A program made the translations under genes and the position numbers. Of a DNA stretch of 64,000 nt, positions 47,231-57,804 are shown in pieces. Origin of the DNA: Branchiostoma floridae. Taxonomy: Eukaryota > Chordata > Leptocardii > Amphioxiformes > Branchiostomatidae. The first letter of the stretch is position 1, and every line of letters starts with the position of its first letter. The notes under the pieces are model-generated. The model had not been told where the DNA came from and ran no database searches. It worked only from the letters and a program-made list of their open reading frames with translations. The stretch covers positions 3,238,841 through 3,302,840 of the forward strand of contig NC_049996.1 of assembly GCF_000003815.2 (NCBI RefSeq), in the 5' to 3' direction.

Positions 47231-48769
47231 GCCCGATCCAGGGCAGTTCTCTAAGTCTAACCTTTCATATTACGAAGGATGAAGCGTCCAAATTTCTCAG
47301 GGGAACATGACACCGACCCCTAGATTGTGCGTCACCATCCCCAACCCCTATCAATTTACGACGCACGGGTAGTGCATAGTCTCTCCTTCTGTAAGTGTAA
47401 CGTGCTGGATGCAGCCATCCACGGCGTTTCTTGATCCAGTCGTCGCTTCGACTAACGAGTAATATATTTTCGAATTTTTATTGTACGTTTGTGCTCTTAA
47501 AGCTAAGTACAGGTCAAAATGATAAAGTAGTTCTAACGCTTCTAACAACAATATGCATATAAAATGGTGGCGTTAGATGTTCGGCTAACCGTTACCCGTG
47601 TCCTGTTTTGGATGCCGTACTCCAGCGTGACACAGCACTGTACTTGTTTTTAGTCCCACTTTCTTGATATAATGTCAAGGGGAATATCACTGGTCAAACT
47701 CGACACGTTTTCAGAGAGTCGATTGAAGTCTCGCTGCTGCAGGTCGTCCAACAGGTGATGCAACCAGGTACTGCTCACAAGTTCCTTTCCGGCCAAAGCA
47801 TGCGCTTTGACTCCAAACGATGGTGGAAATTTTGGTAAGTGAGAAACATTCAAAATATTGCACTTCACAAATCATGTTAGGTATTGTCCACAAGGCGAGA
47901 TAATGCCGGACGCCATGAAAGGCAATAAAGGTGCTAAATACATTTTCAACATTATCTCCCGTATTATTGCACATTTGGACAGAATCGTCGCTTGGTACAA
48001 TGACAGTCAATCGAAACGTAGCGCAACTCAATGTCGTCTTATTTGTAAAGAGCCAGAGACAATTATTCAATCATAGGGTAGAAAGATTATATTTAGTTCT
48101 ACAGAAAACAATGGTGGTCTGTAACTTTTCCCCGCCCGTTTTAACGCCGTGCGAGCATGATCAATCCCGAGTCGTGTGGTGAAGACCTCAGGTGCCAGGG
48201 TGACCTACAATAGCATTGTCGTTTATTCTTCTTATAGTACTTTATTACACTGCGCTTGGAAGACAACGATTTTATTGGCGTGGGCAATGTAGTTAGCAAA
48301 TCAAACACGACAGCAGAACGGACAATATAGCGTTCGTGTGATTTAGAAACGAAACACGGCGTGCCGAATTCTTATTCGCCATGCCACTGCGACTATTCAA
48401 GCGGTATCTGCTGTTACGTGTTTAAGACTTTTTTCTCATTTATCGCTAGAGAAAAATAAAGAGACAAACAGGACTAAAACATATTCATTCTTCATGAGAA
48501 CAGACTTCGTAACAATGACTTGTTCATACCTATATATATTCACATGTCTGTTTAGTTATAGACCTTACGAAAGTCGCTTTACTTTTGTCGTGTCAATAAA
48601 GATTTTATATGCTGCATGCACGGCATTTGGTAGTGTACGAGATACGATACAAAGACTGGTACTTCGTGGCAGATTACCCTTTAATAATGGTCGAGAGGAT
48701 AAACATGTAGGTGTGATCCGCACACTCAACGCTGCATGGGCGTGATGGGCAATCCAAACTGTGCAGGTC

Positions 48770-48875
48770 GCGTACTGTTCCCTGGCCGGCTACACTCCTC
48801 TGGCCGGCTTACTCTTCTATTCATTCTATTTCTACGGTTTTCCAGCGACCTGGAGTCTGGTAGAGACCAAGGACA
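48770..48875. repeat. Dispersed repeat, copy B
   Basis: Related to 9830-10050 (CCAGCGACCTGGAGTCTGGT; CCGGCTACACTCCTCTGGCC). Confidence 0.5.
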
Positions 48876-49399
48876 TTCTATCAGATAACGTCCTTGTAGA
48901 GACTAACATTTTCCTGCAAGGAGAGAGCAGGTCGACTTCATTAGACCGCCCGGCGGTACCATAAACAGGTATTTGTAGCAGTTCTCCCACTCGGACGTAT
49001 TTTCCCGTCCATAATTCATAAAACTCGGACAGGGCCCACAACCTAAATTATGTCACAAAATGTGGCAATATGTAACTGCGAAAATTTTGGCAATGCCTGA
49101 ATCACTTGAATTTATCGTAAAATTTCTCCGTTTGTCACATTTCTGCGTATGTTTAAAACTTCTTATTGACGACCAGGGGGCTCAAGTACGTGGTTGAACA
49201 ACGTGTTTTGGCTCGCCATATTCAGATGAATTTCCAAGAAACTTGAAAGTGGGACATAGGATTTCAGTTTCTTACAACCAATCATGTTGCTCATTATTTG
49301 CAGTGAAAATCGATGTCTCCGGCTCATTTCGTACCAATCGTAGCGATTGGCTAGCCAGTAAATAGATTGTCACACACTGTACACATCAAACGGCTACCG

Positions 49400-49460
49400 C
49401 CAGCATGGCGCCATGGCAACGGCCAATGTGTGGTGGGAAGACTACCAGAGCGCCGCTCAC
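49400..49460 (+). promoter_or_regulatory. CpG-rich patch with RFX X-box half and candidate start codon
   Basis: CGCCATGGCAACGG contains the RFX/X-box half-site. The overlapping ATG at 49413 opens MATANVWWEDYQSAAH, followed by a consensus-like donor CAC|GTGAGC at 49461; unspliced, the frame runs 61 codons. Protein not recognised. Confidence 0.25.
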
Positions 49461-49989
49461 GTGAGCCTCACAGGCGGGATGTCAATCAACCCGCTGTTTA
49501 TTTCAGCCGATGCGGCCTGGAACTGGGATCGCCGTGTTTGTCAATATCATCTTGCGCACTGGACAGTCGGCTTTCCGAGCAACGCTCGCGCATGCTGAAA
49601 AACTGCACTGAGTAGCGGAGTAGATTCTTCAAAGGGGGACTCAACACTGTAAGCTGGAAATTGGAAAATGAACAGCATTTTATAAGTGTATGTAAACTTT
49701 ACTAGAAGACCCATCAGATTGTATTATACTCTACTCTTTACTTCAGATAGCCGTGCGTGGTGACTATATTAATGAACGAATATGTACAAGAAAATACGTC
49801 ACCCATTCATTAGTCGCGGCCAAAATATTAATATAGAAGAAAAGTTGTAGATTTGAGGGTAGAAAAATATCTCTTTTTTATTTTCATAGTATTGTTCAGG
49901 CGATAGTACAACGTTATTACTATTAGTGTTCGCCCGCTCTGGCTGTTGCCACGTAATACTGGACGTAATGTATGCCCCTAACAATGTCT

Positions 49990-50325
49990 AATAGTCTCAC
50001 TTGCGGACTTTAGCGCTCTTCTGGTCGCTGCGTTTAGTGTACGGAAGGGGGCGCTGTCGCACGGCTTCCGACAATTTAGGGACTTAGACAAAATTTGGCC
50101 ACGCAGCGGCAATTTTTTTCTAAGTGTTTTACGGCGCCCGAAGCGTCCGGCGGTCCTGAACTGCCGAACGTGCTGAACCACTTAATGACGGTTCACCGCG
50201 TGGGCGTTCGGACTGGCAGCCTCGCGGGCCGGACGGCTTTGACGTAGGCGGACGAGGTGGACTGCCCTCGGACCGGTTCGAACCGCCCGGGGCGAATTGA
50301 TTTTCACACAGGCTGTTTAAGTTTT
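49990..50325. repeat. GC-rich repeat block, right end
   Basis: CCGGACGG / TTCGAACCG variants ending GGGGCGAATTGATTTTCACA then CAGG, the inverse of the start at 43785. Confidence 0.7.
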
Positions 50326-50485
50326 AAGACCTGGGGAGTTTATGCCCGATAAGGTCCACTGATAGCCCCTGGGCTTCCTTTATACCTTGCAAGTAGATCA
50401 GTAATAGTCGATAAAGGAAGACTTTTTCCAAATCAGAACACTTGTTGTAGGTCTGATTCTTGGCCCTTGAACCCCCCCCCCCCAC

Positions 50486-51028
50486 NNNNNNNNNNNNNNN
50501 NNNNNNNNNNNNNNNNNNNNNNNNNNNNNNNNNNNNNNNNNNNNNNNNNNNNNNNNNNNNNNNNNNNNNNNNNNNNNNNNNNNNNNNNNNNNNNNNNNNN
50601 NNNNNNNNNNNNNNNNNNNNNNNNNNNNNNNNNNNNNNNNNNNNNNNNNNNNNNNNNNNNNNNNNNNNNNNNNNNNNNNNNNNNNNNNNNNNNNNNNNNN
50701 NNNNNNNNNNNNNNNNNNNNNNNNNNNNNNNNNNNNNNNNNNNNNNNNNNNNNNNNNNNNNNNNNNNNNNNNNNNNNNNNNNNNNNNNNNNNNNNNNNNN
50801 NNNNNNNNNNNNNNNNNNNNNNNNNNNNNNNNNNNNNNNNNNNNNNNNNNNNNNNNNNNNNNNNNNNNNNNNNNNNNNNNNNNNNNNNNNNNNNNNNNNN
50901 NNNNNNNNNNNNNNNNNNNNNNNNNNNNNNNNNNNNNNNNNNNNNNNNNNNNNNNNNNNNNNNNNNNNNNNNNNNNNNNNNNNNNNNNNNNNNNNNNNNN
51001 NNNNNNNNNNNNNNNNNNNNNNNNNNNN
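50486..51028. other. Assembly gap (543 N) after a poly-C run
   Basis: Preceded by an uninterrupted C run at about 50470-50484, which probably stopped sequencing. ORFs across it are artefacts. Confidence 1.
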
Positions 51029-51039
51029 TTACTTGTAAT

Positions 51040-51480
51040 GATAGTCTGAAAGCTGTGAAATATTGACCCTCTAAAATGCTATTTCCTGCTGGTAGAAAGC
51101 TAAGTTGAATGGTATTTGCTAAACTTGAATGGTATTTTTATCAGAAATTCTCATATATATAGTTTTAGCGTTATTGAGAGTAATGCCCCCAAACATATTT
51201 TTTCACGAGCTTTTGCAAGGTAAGTTCAGGAAAATTTTGAAATCTGGACGCCATTGATTAGTACTACGGTACTTTGAAGGACCAATTTTGCTGGCAGACC
51301 TAGCTTACATTTCTGTTAGAGGGTGCCGGGAGAGCAACGGAGCGTCGAAAGCCGTCATATGGGCCATCCAGGAAAAAATTGAAATATTGACCATCTGAAA
51401 CATTTATTTCCTGCATTTGAAGGGCACATTTTGCTCGTAAACTAAATTAATTTTGATGATGAAACTTCTATTAGTTAAAA
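51040..51480. repeat. Degenerate dispersed repeat
   Basis: TATTTCCTGCATTTGAAGGG / CTATTTCCTGCTGGTAGAAA type segments recur here twice, and at 41335-41400 and 21420-21470. Unclassified. The rest of 51480-53157 shows nothing further. Confidence 0.5.
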
Positions 51481-53157
51481 ACATTTTTGGGGCGACGCTT
51501 CCGCAACATATTTTCGTCATGTCCAGTGCTTAAGGGACACAACTTGCATTTTCACTGTTAAAGTTTCCCACTAGACAAGTTAAGTTTGATAAAAGAAATT
51601 TTGATTATGCTTCACGTACAATTCATATGAATCACGCTCGCAATACTCAGAAAGTTTCACAGTGACATGACAAGAGACACAAAACAATGACCCCTTGTAG
51701 ACTCTCTTTCTGTGCATGATTTCTCCACTAAAGTTTCCATGTGGAAACTGACATGCAGCCAGTGAAAAGTTGGGGATTTTATCACAGGCAGATCAATTAT
51801 ACATGGTTTGGCTCAACCAAGGATGTGCACCACAGGAAGGGATTAAAGCCAGGAAAAAAGTTTAAGTACATCCTATCTAAGTTAAATTAACTCCTGGTTT
51901 AAACACATGACAAGAATACTTTTAAAGAAAAACATGATTTTTGGTGACCTTTTCCTGATTTGTTTGCTTTCCTTACATGTAGGTGACTTGGAATGTCTAA
52001 TGTTCCCCAGTGGTTTCCCCTGTGACCTGGTCTGAACTGTATCATATTTCCCGGTTGTATTGGTTGAAGCAGACCTGGACAGTCAACACAAAACAGATGG
52101 CTGCTGCAGTACAAAGATCCATCTACTGTGGTGTAGATAGTTGGACAGTCTTCAGCCAGACTGACAAATATGACAAACAGTAAAAGATCAGACTTATAAT
52201 GGTCACTTCAGCCTATTTAGAGCCAGACCAAAGATACTAATGAAAATAGCAGGTTTCTTGTTCCTCTATGGTACAAGGTGTGCATACATGTACATGTGTA
52301 CATGCTGTTATTAAAAGGGCAACTTTATGTGAATGAGGACAAAAGGGGCTTAAGGTCAACTCTTCAAGAAGAAAACAATAAGGTAGTTTTGTGATGACTT
52401 TTGAGTCTACTACTAGTAGACTCAGTACTAGTACATCCACAAGCCTGAAAGTTTTCTGCAAGTCTGTCAGAGGCTAAGTGAGATCCCATTATCACTCATA
52501 TGGGACTGATACAAATCAATCAGCCATGCCCTGTTACACACTAATCCTTAAGTAAATCCAAGCAGCAGCTAAACCAGCAGGGGTGTCAGCTACTGGTGAA
52601 TGACAAGACTTCAAGCCAGTGGAGATAGGGGGGAGAGTCCACATAGCTATAGGACTTTTGTGAATTATGATAAACCTTTTGAATGAAATTTTTTTTAAAC
52701 TGTGGACAATTTAAAGAATGTGCCATACTTGTTGAAAAGAGTAAGGGTAGTTCCCGGTGTAAGTGGTTCAAAACCTAAAGTCCTATGGCCTCACCTGGGC
52801 AATTGCTGTCATATTGAGGTCACTTGAGTTAGCGCAGAATGGCAGCCATTGCAGACCCATGCGACAGTTCTATTGAAACCAATTATTAATCTGTTCATTT
52901 ATCCATGGTTATTAGGCATTACCGACTCCTGAAAATATCCCATGGGACTGAGAGAGATGCCATTAAATGGTTCTTATTAATTACTGAACATTGTTATATG
53001 AGGCAGTGTTTGCGTCAAAATTACAATAAGCCCTTTGAAATCAGCCTAGCCTAGCAAAATATAGGAAATAGCATGATAACAAAGAAATTTTCCGGTCTTG
53101 AGCCTTCAGCACGTGAGCTGCTGATCGAGTAACTGTACTAATTACACTGTGATGAGA

Positions 53158-53561
53158 TGTCAGGTATGACAGACCTGATGCAGGTTAACAGGGCTCATAC
53201 ATTTCAAACTAGTATACAGACTATATCCATAGAAACTGCACTCTGATTGCTTTCACCTGTATGGAGATTGCAGATAGGTAACTGCAGTCTACAGATAGGT
53301 GTATGCAGTCTTAGCACATTTACTATAGTGTGCAGATAGTTGACTGCAGTCTGCAGTGAGGTATCTGCTATATGCAGATACCTATCTGCACCTGCAGATA
53401 GGTGACTGCAATGTGCAGATAGGTGACTGCAGTGTGCAGATAGGTGACTGCAGTGTGCAGATAGGTGACAGCAGTGTGCAGATAGGTATATGCAGTCTGC
53501 AGATAGGTGACTGCAATCTGCAGATATCGTATGGAGAATTTCTCGTTTTAGTTGAGAATGT
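53158..53561 (-). repeat. 21-bp-unit minisatellite element, right (inverted) copy
   Basis: Reverse-complement counterpart of 38397-38845, including both flanks and the central palindrome, with small length differences. Confidence 0.9.
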
Positions 53562-56039
53562 GACCATAGAATCATAGAATTTCAAAAACATCACTGACTC
53601 AAGCATGTAAAAGAACCCACCACATTCAACGACAAGAATAGTCCTTTCCTGTGTGAGTTGATCAAACCAAAACCGTATACAGGCTACAGATTGAATCTTC
53701 ACAAAGATGAAGGCGGTAGCCGACAGAAAGAAGAGAAAGACAATTCCGATGCTTTAGATGGTCAGAAATCACAACGTCTTTCCATTAAGCCAGAATGAAA
53801 TCATGGCAGTCAAGCCACAAAAGCTAGACTAGCTGAAAATAGTACCAAACACAGACAAGTAGAAATCAGCTATCTGTATATGGGCACGGAAGTACATAAA
53901 AGTACAAACTTTAAGGGACAATTGTTCTTTTTATGGGTGGGGCTTTAAGTATACCTTATGTGAGATTTGTTGCTAGGTTATTATTGCTAACCCAAAAAAG
54001 GCCAGACAATAAAACAGCTGTCTACTCCAAATTATAGACTATCTTTGGGTCACATTTGGTTTGAGAAAAAAACAACTGTTCCTAAGAAAAACATCTTTAG
54101 GAATGGCAAAATAGAGTTCACTGCATCAGGTTTGCAAATTTAACCACCGATCACAATGGCCTCTTCAAATATAGCTCTAAGAGAAGCCTTGCAGAATTTA
54201 TATGTAAAAAGTGTTTGGATGGGAATGGGTTATTACGGATTGGCTACAGTGGTCAGTGTGAATGGTCACACAATGGTTCTATTGTGGCCACTTCATGGCC
54301 GTCCCTCTCTTGACCCGTTGGACCGAAGACTGACCTCGCATAGATGGAACAATATGGTAAAACATGGCCTGCTTGGGCAAGAACACTAGATGGCCTATAC
54401 AATACACTTAGCTGTTACCAATTTGTAATATTATTCAACTGTGAGTTCTGCAGTTCAGTTAGTTACTGTACAGTATTGTAACAGACTGAATCAGATGTGG
54501 TCTGTGTTGTCAAGACTGTCATTCTCGTATAGGACTGTTTACCCAAAACTGTATAGCAGATGCAGAATCACTACTTCAATTAAGCCACGATATTGACCAA
54601 CCAAGGCCTTATATAAGAATAGAGGAGCATATCATCAAAGTAACAGAAATACAAGAAAAGGTACAATGTTTGGAATTTTGACATGCTCAGACTTCAGGAT
54701 TTTCTTGAATCATAAAGATTTTAAAGAAATATACAAGTATACAAAAATGATTAAATATGAATAAGAAAAATTACAACACATTCACGTAAGAATTGTATTA
54801 TAATATTTTGTCTATCATTCTGAGGACTCCTTTAAGATAAACTATCAAATTTCACAAAACAGATATGTTATTCTCTTACGATCATTTGATGCCAACTACT
54901 AGTAAATAATATCTAAAACTGATAGTGTTTATTAGTAGTATTAAATAGTTCTATATACATTGTTGTAACATTAGTGTTAGCAAAGATATAGTTAATCAAT
55001 AACATACCAGAAAAGCTCAAGTCACAGTAGTTTAAGAAACAGATCCAAAATTGAATGCTCGTCAACAAGAGCTGTGTTCCCACATGGCGACATCTATCAA
55101 CTGATGTCTGACAGCCTCTTTTCTTACTAAACAGCTGGCCAATGAGAACGGTTCCCATGGCTGTTGCTAAGCAACCATTCTCTGCCCCAGAATGGATATT
55201 TGAATAACCTCTCTTTGCCAGGACAGTGGAATGGACTGACAAAAGAAACTCGAGGAGACCAAATATTTGACATCGGAAGAAAAAAACTCAATAAAAGGGA
55301 AACAGAAAACAAAAGGAACTTTTCTCTAAAATACAAATGATAAATTTTGTCATACTCACACAGGTTTAAGTTTATACTCTAAATAGGATGTTAATGCTTC
55401 AAAAATAGCCAATTAGGAAAAAGAGTCTGAAGTTCAAGACAGCTTCAATTTGAGTATTAAGGGCTATCTCCAGGACCCGGCTCTCTGTCCCAGGACAGAA
55501 ATTTGCTTCTTCAACTTGGATAACTTTGGAACAGGAAAAAAATTTACCCTGCCTGTCCAAAGAATCTGACATGAAATTGATAGAATAATAATTGTTTTTA
55601 AAAATATTACATGACTCCCATAAGTCAGCTTAAAATAACAGTCTGTGACAGGAAAAATGAACAACATGGGCTCCCAAAAAAATGAGTGGACGGAAAAAAA
55701 TTTAAGGCTAGAGACAGATCCTGTTATTTGCATTTTTCACCATGAAGTGGAAACTGTCAGTTATTTTAAACCCAAACAAAACACTGCTCTGCAAGGTCAA
55801 CGTTGTTTCAGATTTAGATTGTGATTTCAGTGGGTAGTCTAAGTTAATACACAGCTAAGAGTCCTCTCATTTCAACAAACAAGGTACAGATCAACAACTT
55901 GTGAGGCTTTCTTGGAGTGATTCCCCATAAACATTATAAACAAAATGATTATAAAGCTCTAAATGTGTAAGAAAAAAAAAGGTAAAAAAGGTAAAGGTAG
56001 TTCCATCTATATTATTAGGCTTTTTGATGTCTTAAGGAC
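53562..56039. other. NCKAP5 intron, little seen
   Basis: No exon supported. A foldback-like fragment at 55458-55725 (CCAGGACAGAAATTT; AAATTTAAGGCTAGAGACAG) may be a decayed element. Confidence 0.4.
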
Positions 56040-56138
56040 ACTGAGCCCTCTTCTTCCACCTCCTTCAACCTCCCCAACCAAAGTCAGGGGTAACCCAGTT
56101 CACACCTTGGTAGGCTAAGGGTGAGGAAAGTTGTGTAA

Positions 56139-56681
56139 GGCCACAGCAAGTAAATTTTATGGATGACATCAGCGCGCTCATTAATTTTCGCCTGATTTAT
56201 GAAAAAAATTTTTTTTTCTTCTGCAGGGATGGTCAACACAACGATCAAGTACCAAAATGAGCAAATACATTGTGTTGTAGCCTAATAATTGTACTTGTAG
56301 AAGTGACACTTGCGAGGTACCCAGGGCTGTAGTTGTAGAAATGAAACTTATTGGATAGTTGTAAAAGTGACACCAATATGGAAGCTATGAGTGTGGTTAC
56401 CAACTATGTTAGTGATGCCAGTCTACCACACTAGTGTCACTTTTCCACACCAGTACATGTCTTAGATACAGGAATGAATGCCTTGTTGGCTCTGATACCC
56501 TGTTTTGTCCCTTTAGATTTGATTCTTTTTACATCTGATTATTCAGTCATCATTTATGGTGCCTATTTTTGAAAATGTAGCCATCTTGTTTTTTTTTCAC
56601 CCATCTTGTTTTTTTTTGCCCTATCACACTATTTTTGCAGTATGCAGAGGATGTCATCCATAAAGTTTACTTGCTGTGGCC
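56139..56681. mobile_element. PIF/Harbinger-type MITE, copy B, nested in a SINE-like repeat
   Basis: Ends GGCCACAGCAAGTAAATTTT and its inverse TTACTTGCTGTGGCC, flanked by TAA (56136-56138, 56682-56684). It interrupts the SINE-like repeat seen whole at 20056-20580 (GAGGAAAGTTGTGTAA | TGCCTTTCCCAAGGACA), which proves insertion and gives its orientation. Confidence 0.88.
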
Positions 56682-56841
56682 TAATATGCCTTTCCCAAGG
56701 ACATAATGTCTAACTATAAACACCAGGAACAGAACCCAGAACCTCTTGATCTTGTGTCCGCTAGCCAAGCAATTCAAACATTCAACACCACAAAAATGTG
56801 TAGGCTAGTGAGAAGTGACCATAACGTGTAATGATTCCTAC

Positions 56842-56880
56842 CTTTTGTGCCATCAGAGCTTGTACCACCTGGTTGGCTAC
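56842..56880 (-). CDS. NCKAP5: NCKAP5 13-codon micro-exon (residues 110-122)
   Basis: 39 nt encoding exactly VANQVVQALMAQK, phase 0 on both sides, acceptor TATGTACAG, donor AAAAG|GTAGGA. Vertebrate NCKAP5 has VANQVVQALLTQK at the same place, directly after the ERCLDE of the previous exon. The junctions are therefore fixed by homology despite the small size. It is separated from the next exon by the largest intron in the window (18.7 kb). Confidence 0.93.
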
Positions 56881-57245
56881 CTGTACATAAAGAGAAAAGA
56901 CAGATTTTAGAATTATACTACTTATAGGGGTCATTATATTGAAGAAAGGAGGCATCAGAGGGTCCTTCAAAATGAGCATGATGTAAGAGTATGTTCAAAA
57001 TTAGGACAAACCCCTGCTGGGTCATTACAGTCATTACCATGATTACATAGCTACCTGTCACATAATTGACAGTAAATATATCAAGGAAAATCAGATGGCC
57101 AACCAGCAGTGTCTCTGCAATCAATTGCAAAATAACCTCTTCGACCTTTAACCTATGACCTCTAGGCTCTTTGCCACAGCATCATCAGTAGCATGGTCTA
57201 CAACCTTTGTTTAAAGCTGTGACCTTGAAGCAAGTTCTATGACCT

Positions 57246-57350
57246 TCAAGCACCCTCTGGTTTTCGTGCTCTAGACCCAAAGCAGAGTTCTTATCCCACA
57301 CTCTCCATTTTCCATATCAGTAAGACAGTTTTCTTCCTCTTTAGTTATAA
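57246..57350 (-). pseudogene. Older, decayed third copy of the same exon fragment
   Basis: Plus-strand text CAAGCACCCTCTGGTTTTCG, then CAAAGCAGAGTTCTTATC and ACAGTTTTCTTCCTCTTTAG align with the exon copies at 57394-57505 and 57568-57690 but with many substitutions and small deletions. No frame or donor is kept. It shows that the local duplication happened at least twice, at different times. Confidence 0.6.
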
Positions 57351-57393
57351 ACCTTGATCTTTAACCCATGACCTTTAACCTGTGATGACCTAC

Positions 57394-57505
57394 CTCATCC
57401 AAGCACCTCTCAAACTGTTCCCTCTGGTTCTCGTTCTCCAGCACCAGAGCAGAGTTCTCGGCCTCCAGACTCTTCAGCCGCTGCATCAGGAGCACACTTT
57501 TCTTC
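57394..57505 (-). pseudogene. Tandem partial copy of the NCKAP5 core coiled-coil exon with intact donor
   Basis: About 100 bp matching the last part of the 57568-57804 exon (from the LLMQRLKSLEAEN codons to LDE) with only a few differences: one Y-to-F change, one synonymous Asn codon and one synonymous Ala codon among those I read. The donor GAG|GTAGGT is preserved. Reading back on the minus strand, the frame is open through K-K-S-V-L-L but reaches a TGA about 20 nt upstream, and no good pyrimidine tract with AG precedes it. I infer a nonfunctional exon fragment with a decoy donor, although use as an alternative exon is not excluded. Flanking intron is duplicated too (repeated ACCTTTAACCTRTGA). 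Confidence 0.8.
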
Positions 57506-57567
57506 CTCTTTATTCATTGACCTTTAACCTATGACAGCTAACCTATGAACTGTAATCTGTGACCTAC

Positions 57568-57804
57568 CTCATCCAAGCACCTCTCATACTGTTCCCTCTG
57601 GTTCTCATTCTCCAGCACCAGAGCAGAGTTCTCCGCCTCCAGACTCTTCAGCCGCTGCATGAGTAGCACGGTTTTCTCGCGCTCCTCCTCGGCGCTGGAC
57701 AGGTGCACGTCCGACAGAGACTCGTAGTTGTTGACCTTCTTGACAAGGTCGTCGTTCTCCAGCTCCAGGTTGCTGACGTGGGTGCGGATGGAGTCCATCT
57801 GGTT
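57568..57804 (-). CDS. NCKAP5: NCKAP5 core coiled-coil exon (residues 31-109)
   Basis: 237 nt, phase 0 at both ends, acceptor ...CTCAAACAG, donor GATGAG|GTAGGT. It encodes NQMDSIRTHVSNLELEND, an acidic Ser patch (LSSAEEERE), then the diagnostic NCKAP5 stretch KSLEAENSALVLENENQREQ followed by YERCLDE. This is the most conserved part of the family and the main reason for the gene call. Immediately 3' in the intron lie partial copies of the end of this exon (see the pseudogene entries at 57394-57505 and 57246-57350). Confidence 0.95.

Noticed and set aside
46637-47254. 205-codon plus-strand ORF
   Set aside because: No recognisable domain, spans a direct repeat, and has no promoter or splice context. 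Kept only as a note in the putative element.
50460-51066. Plus-strand ORFs of about 195 codons
   Set aside because: They are made of N after a poly-C run.
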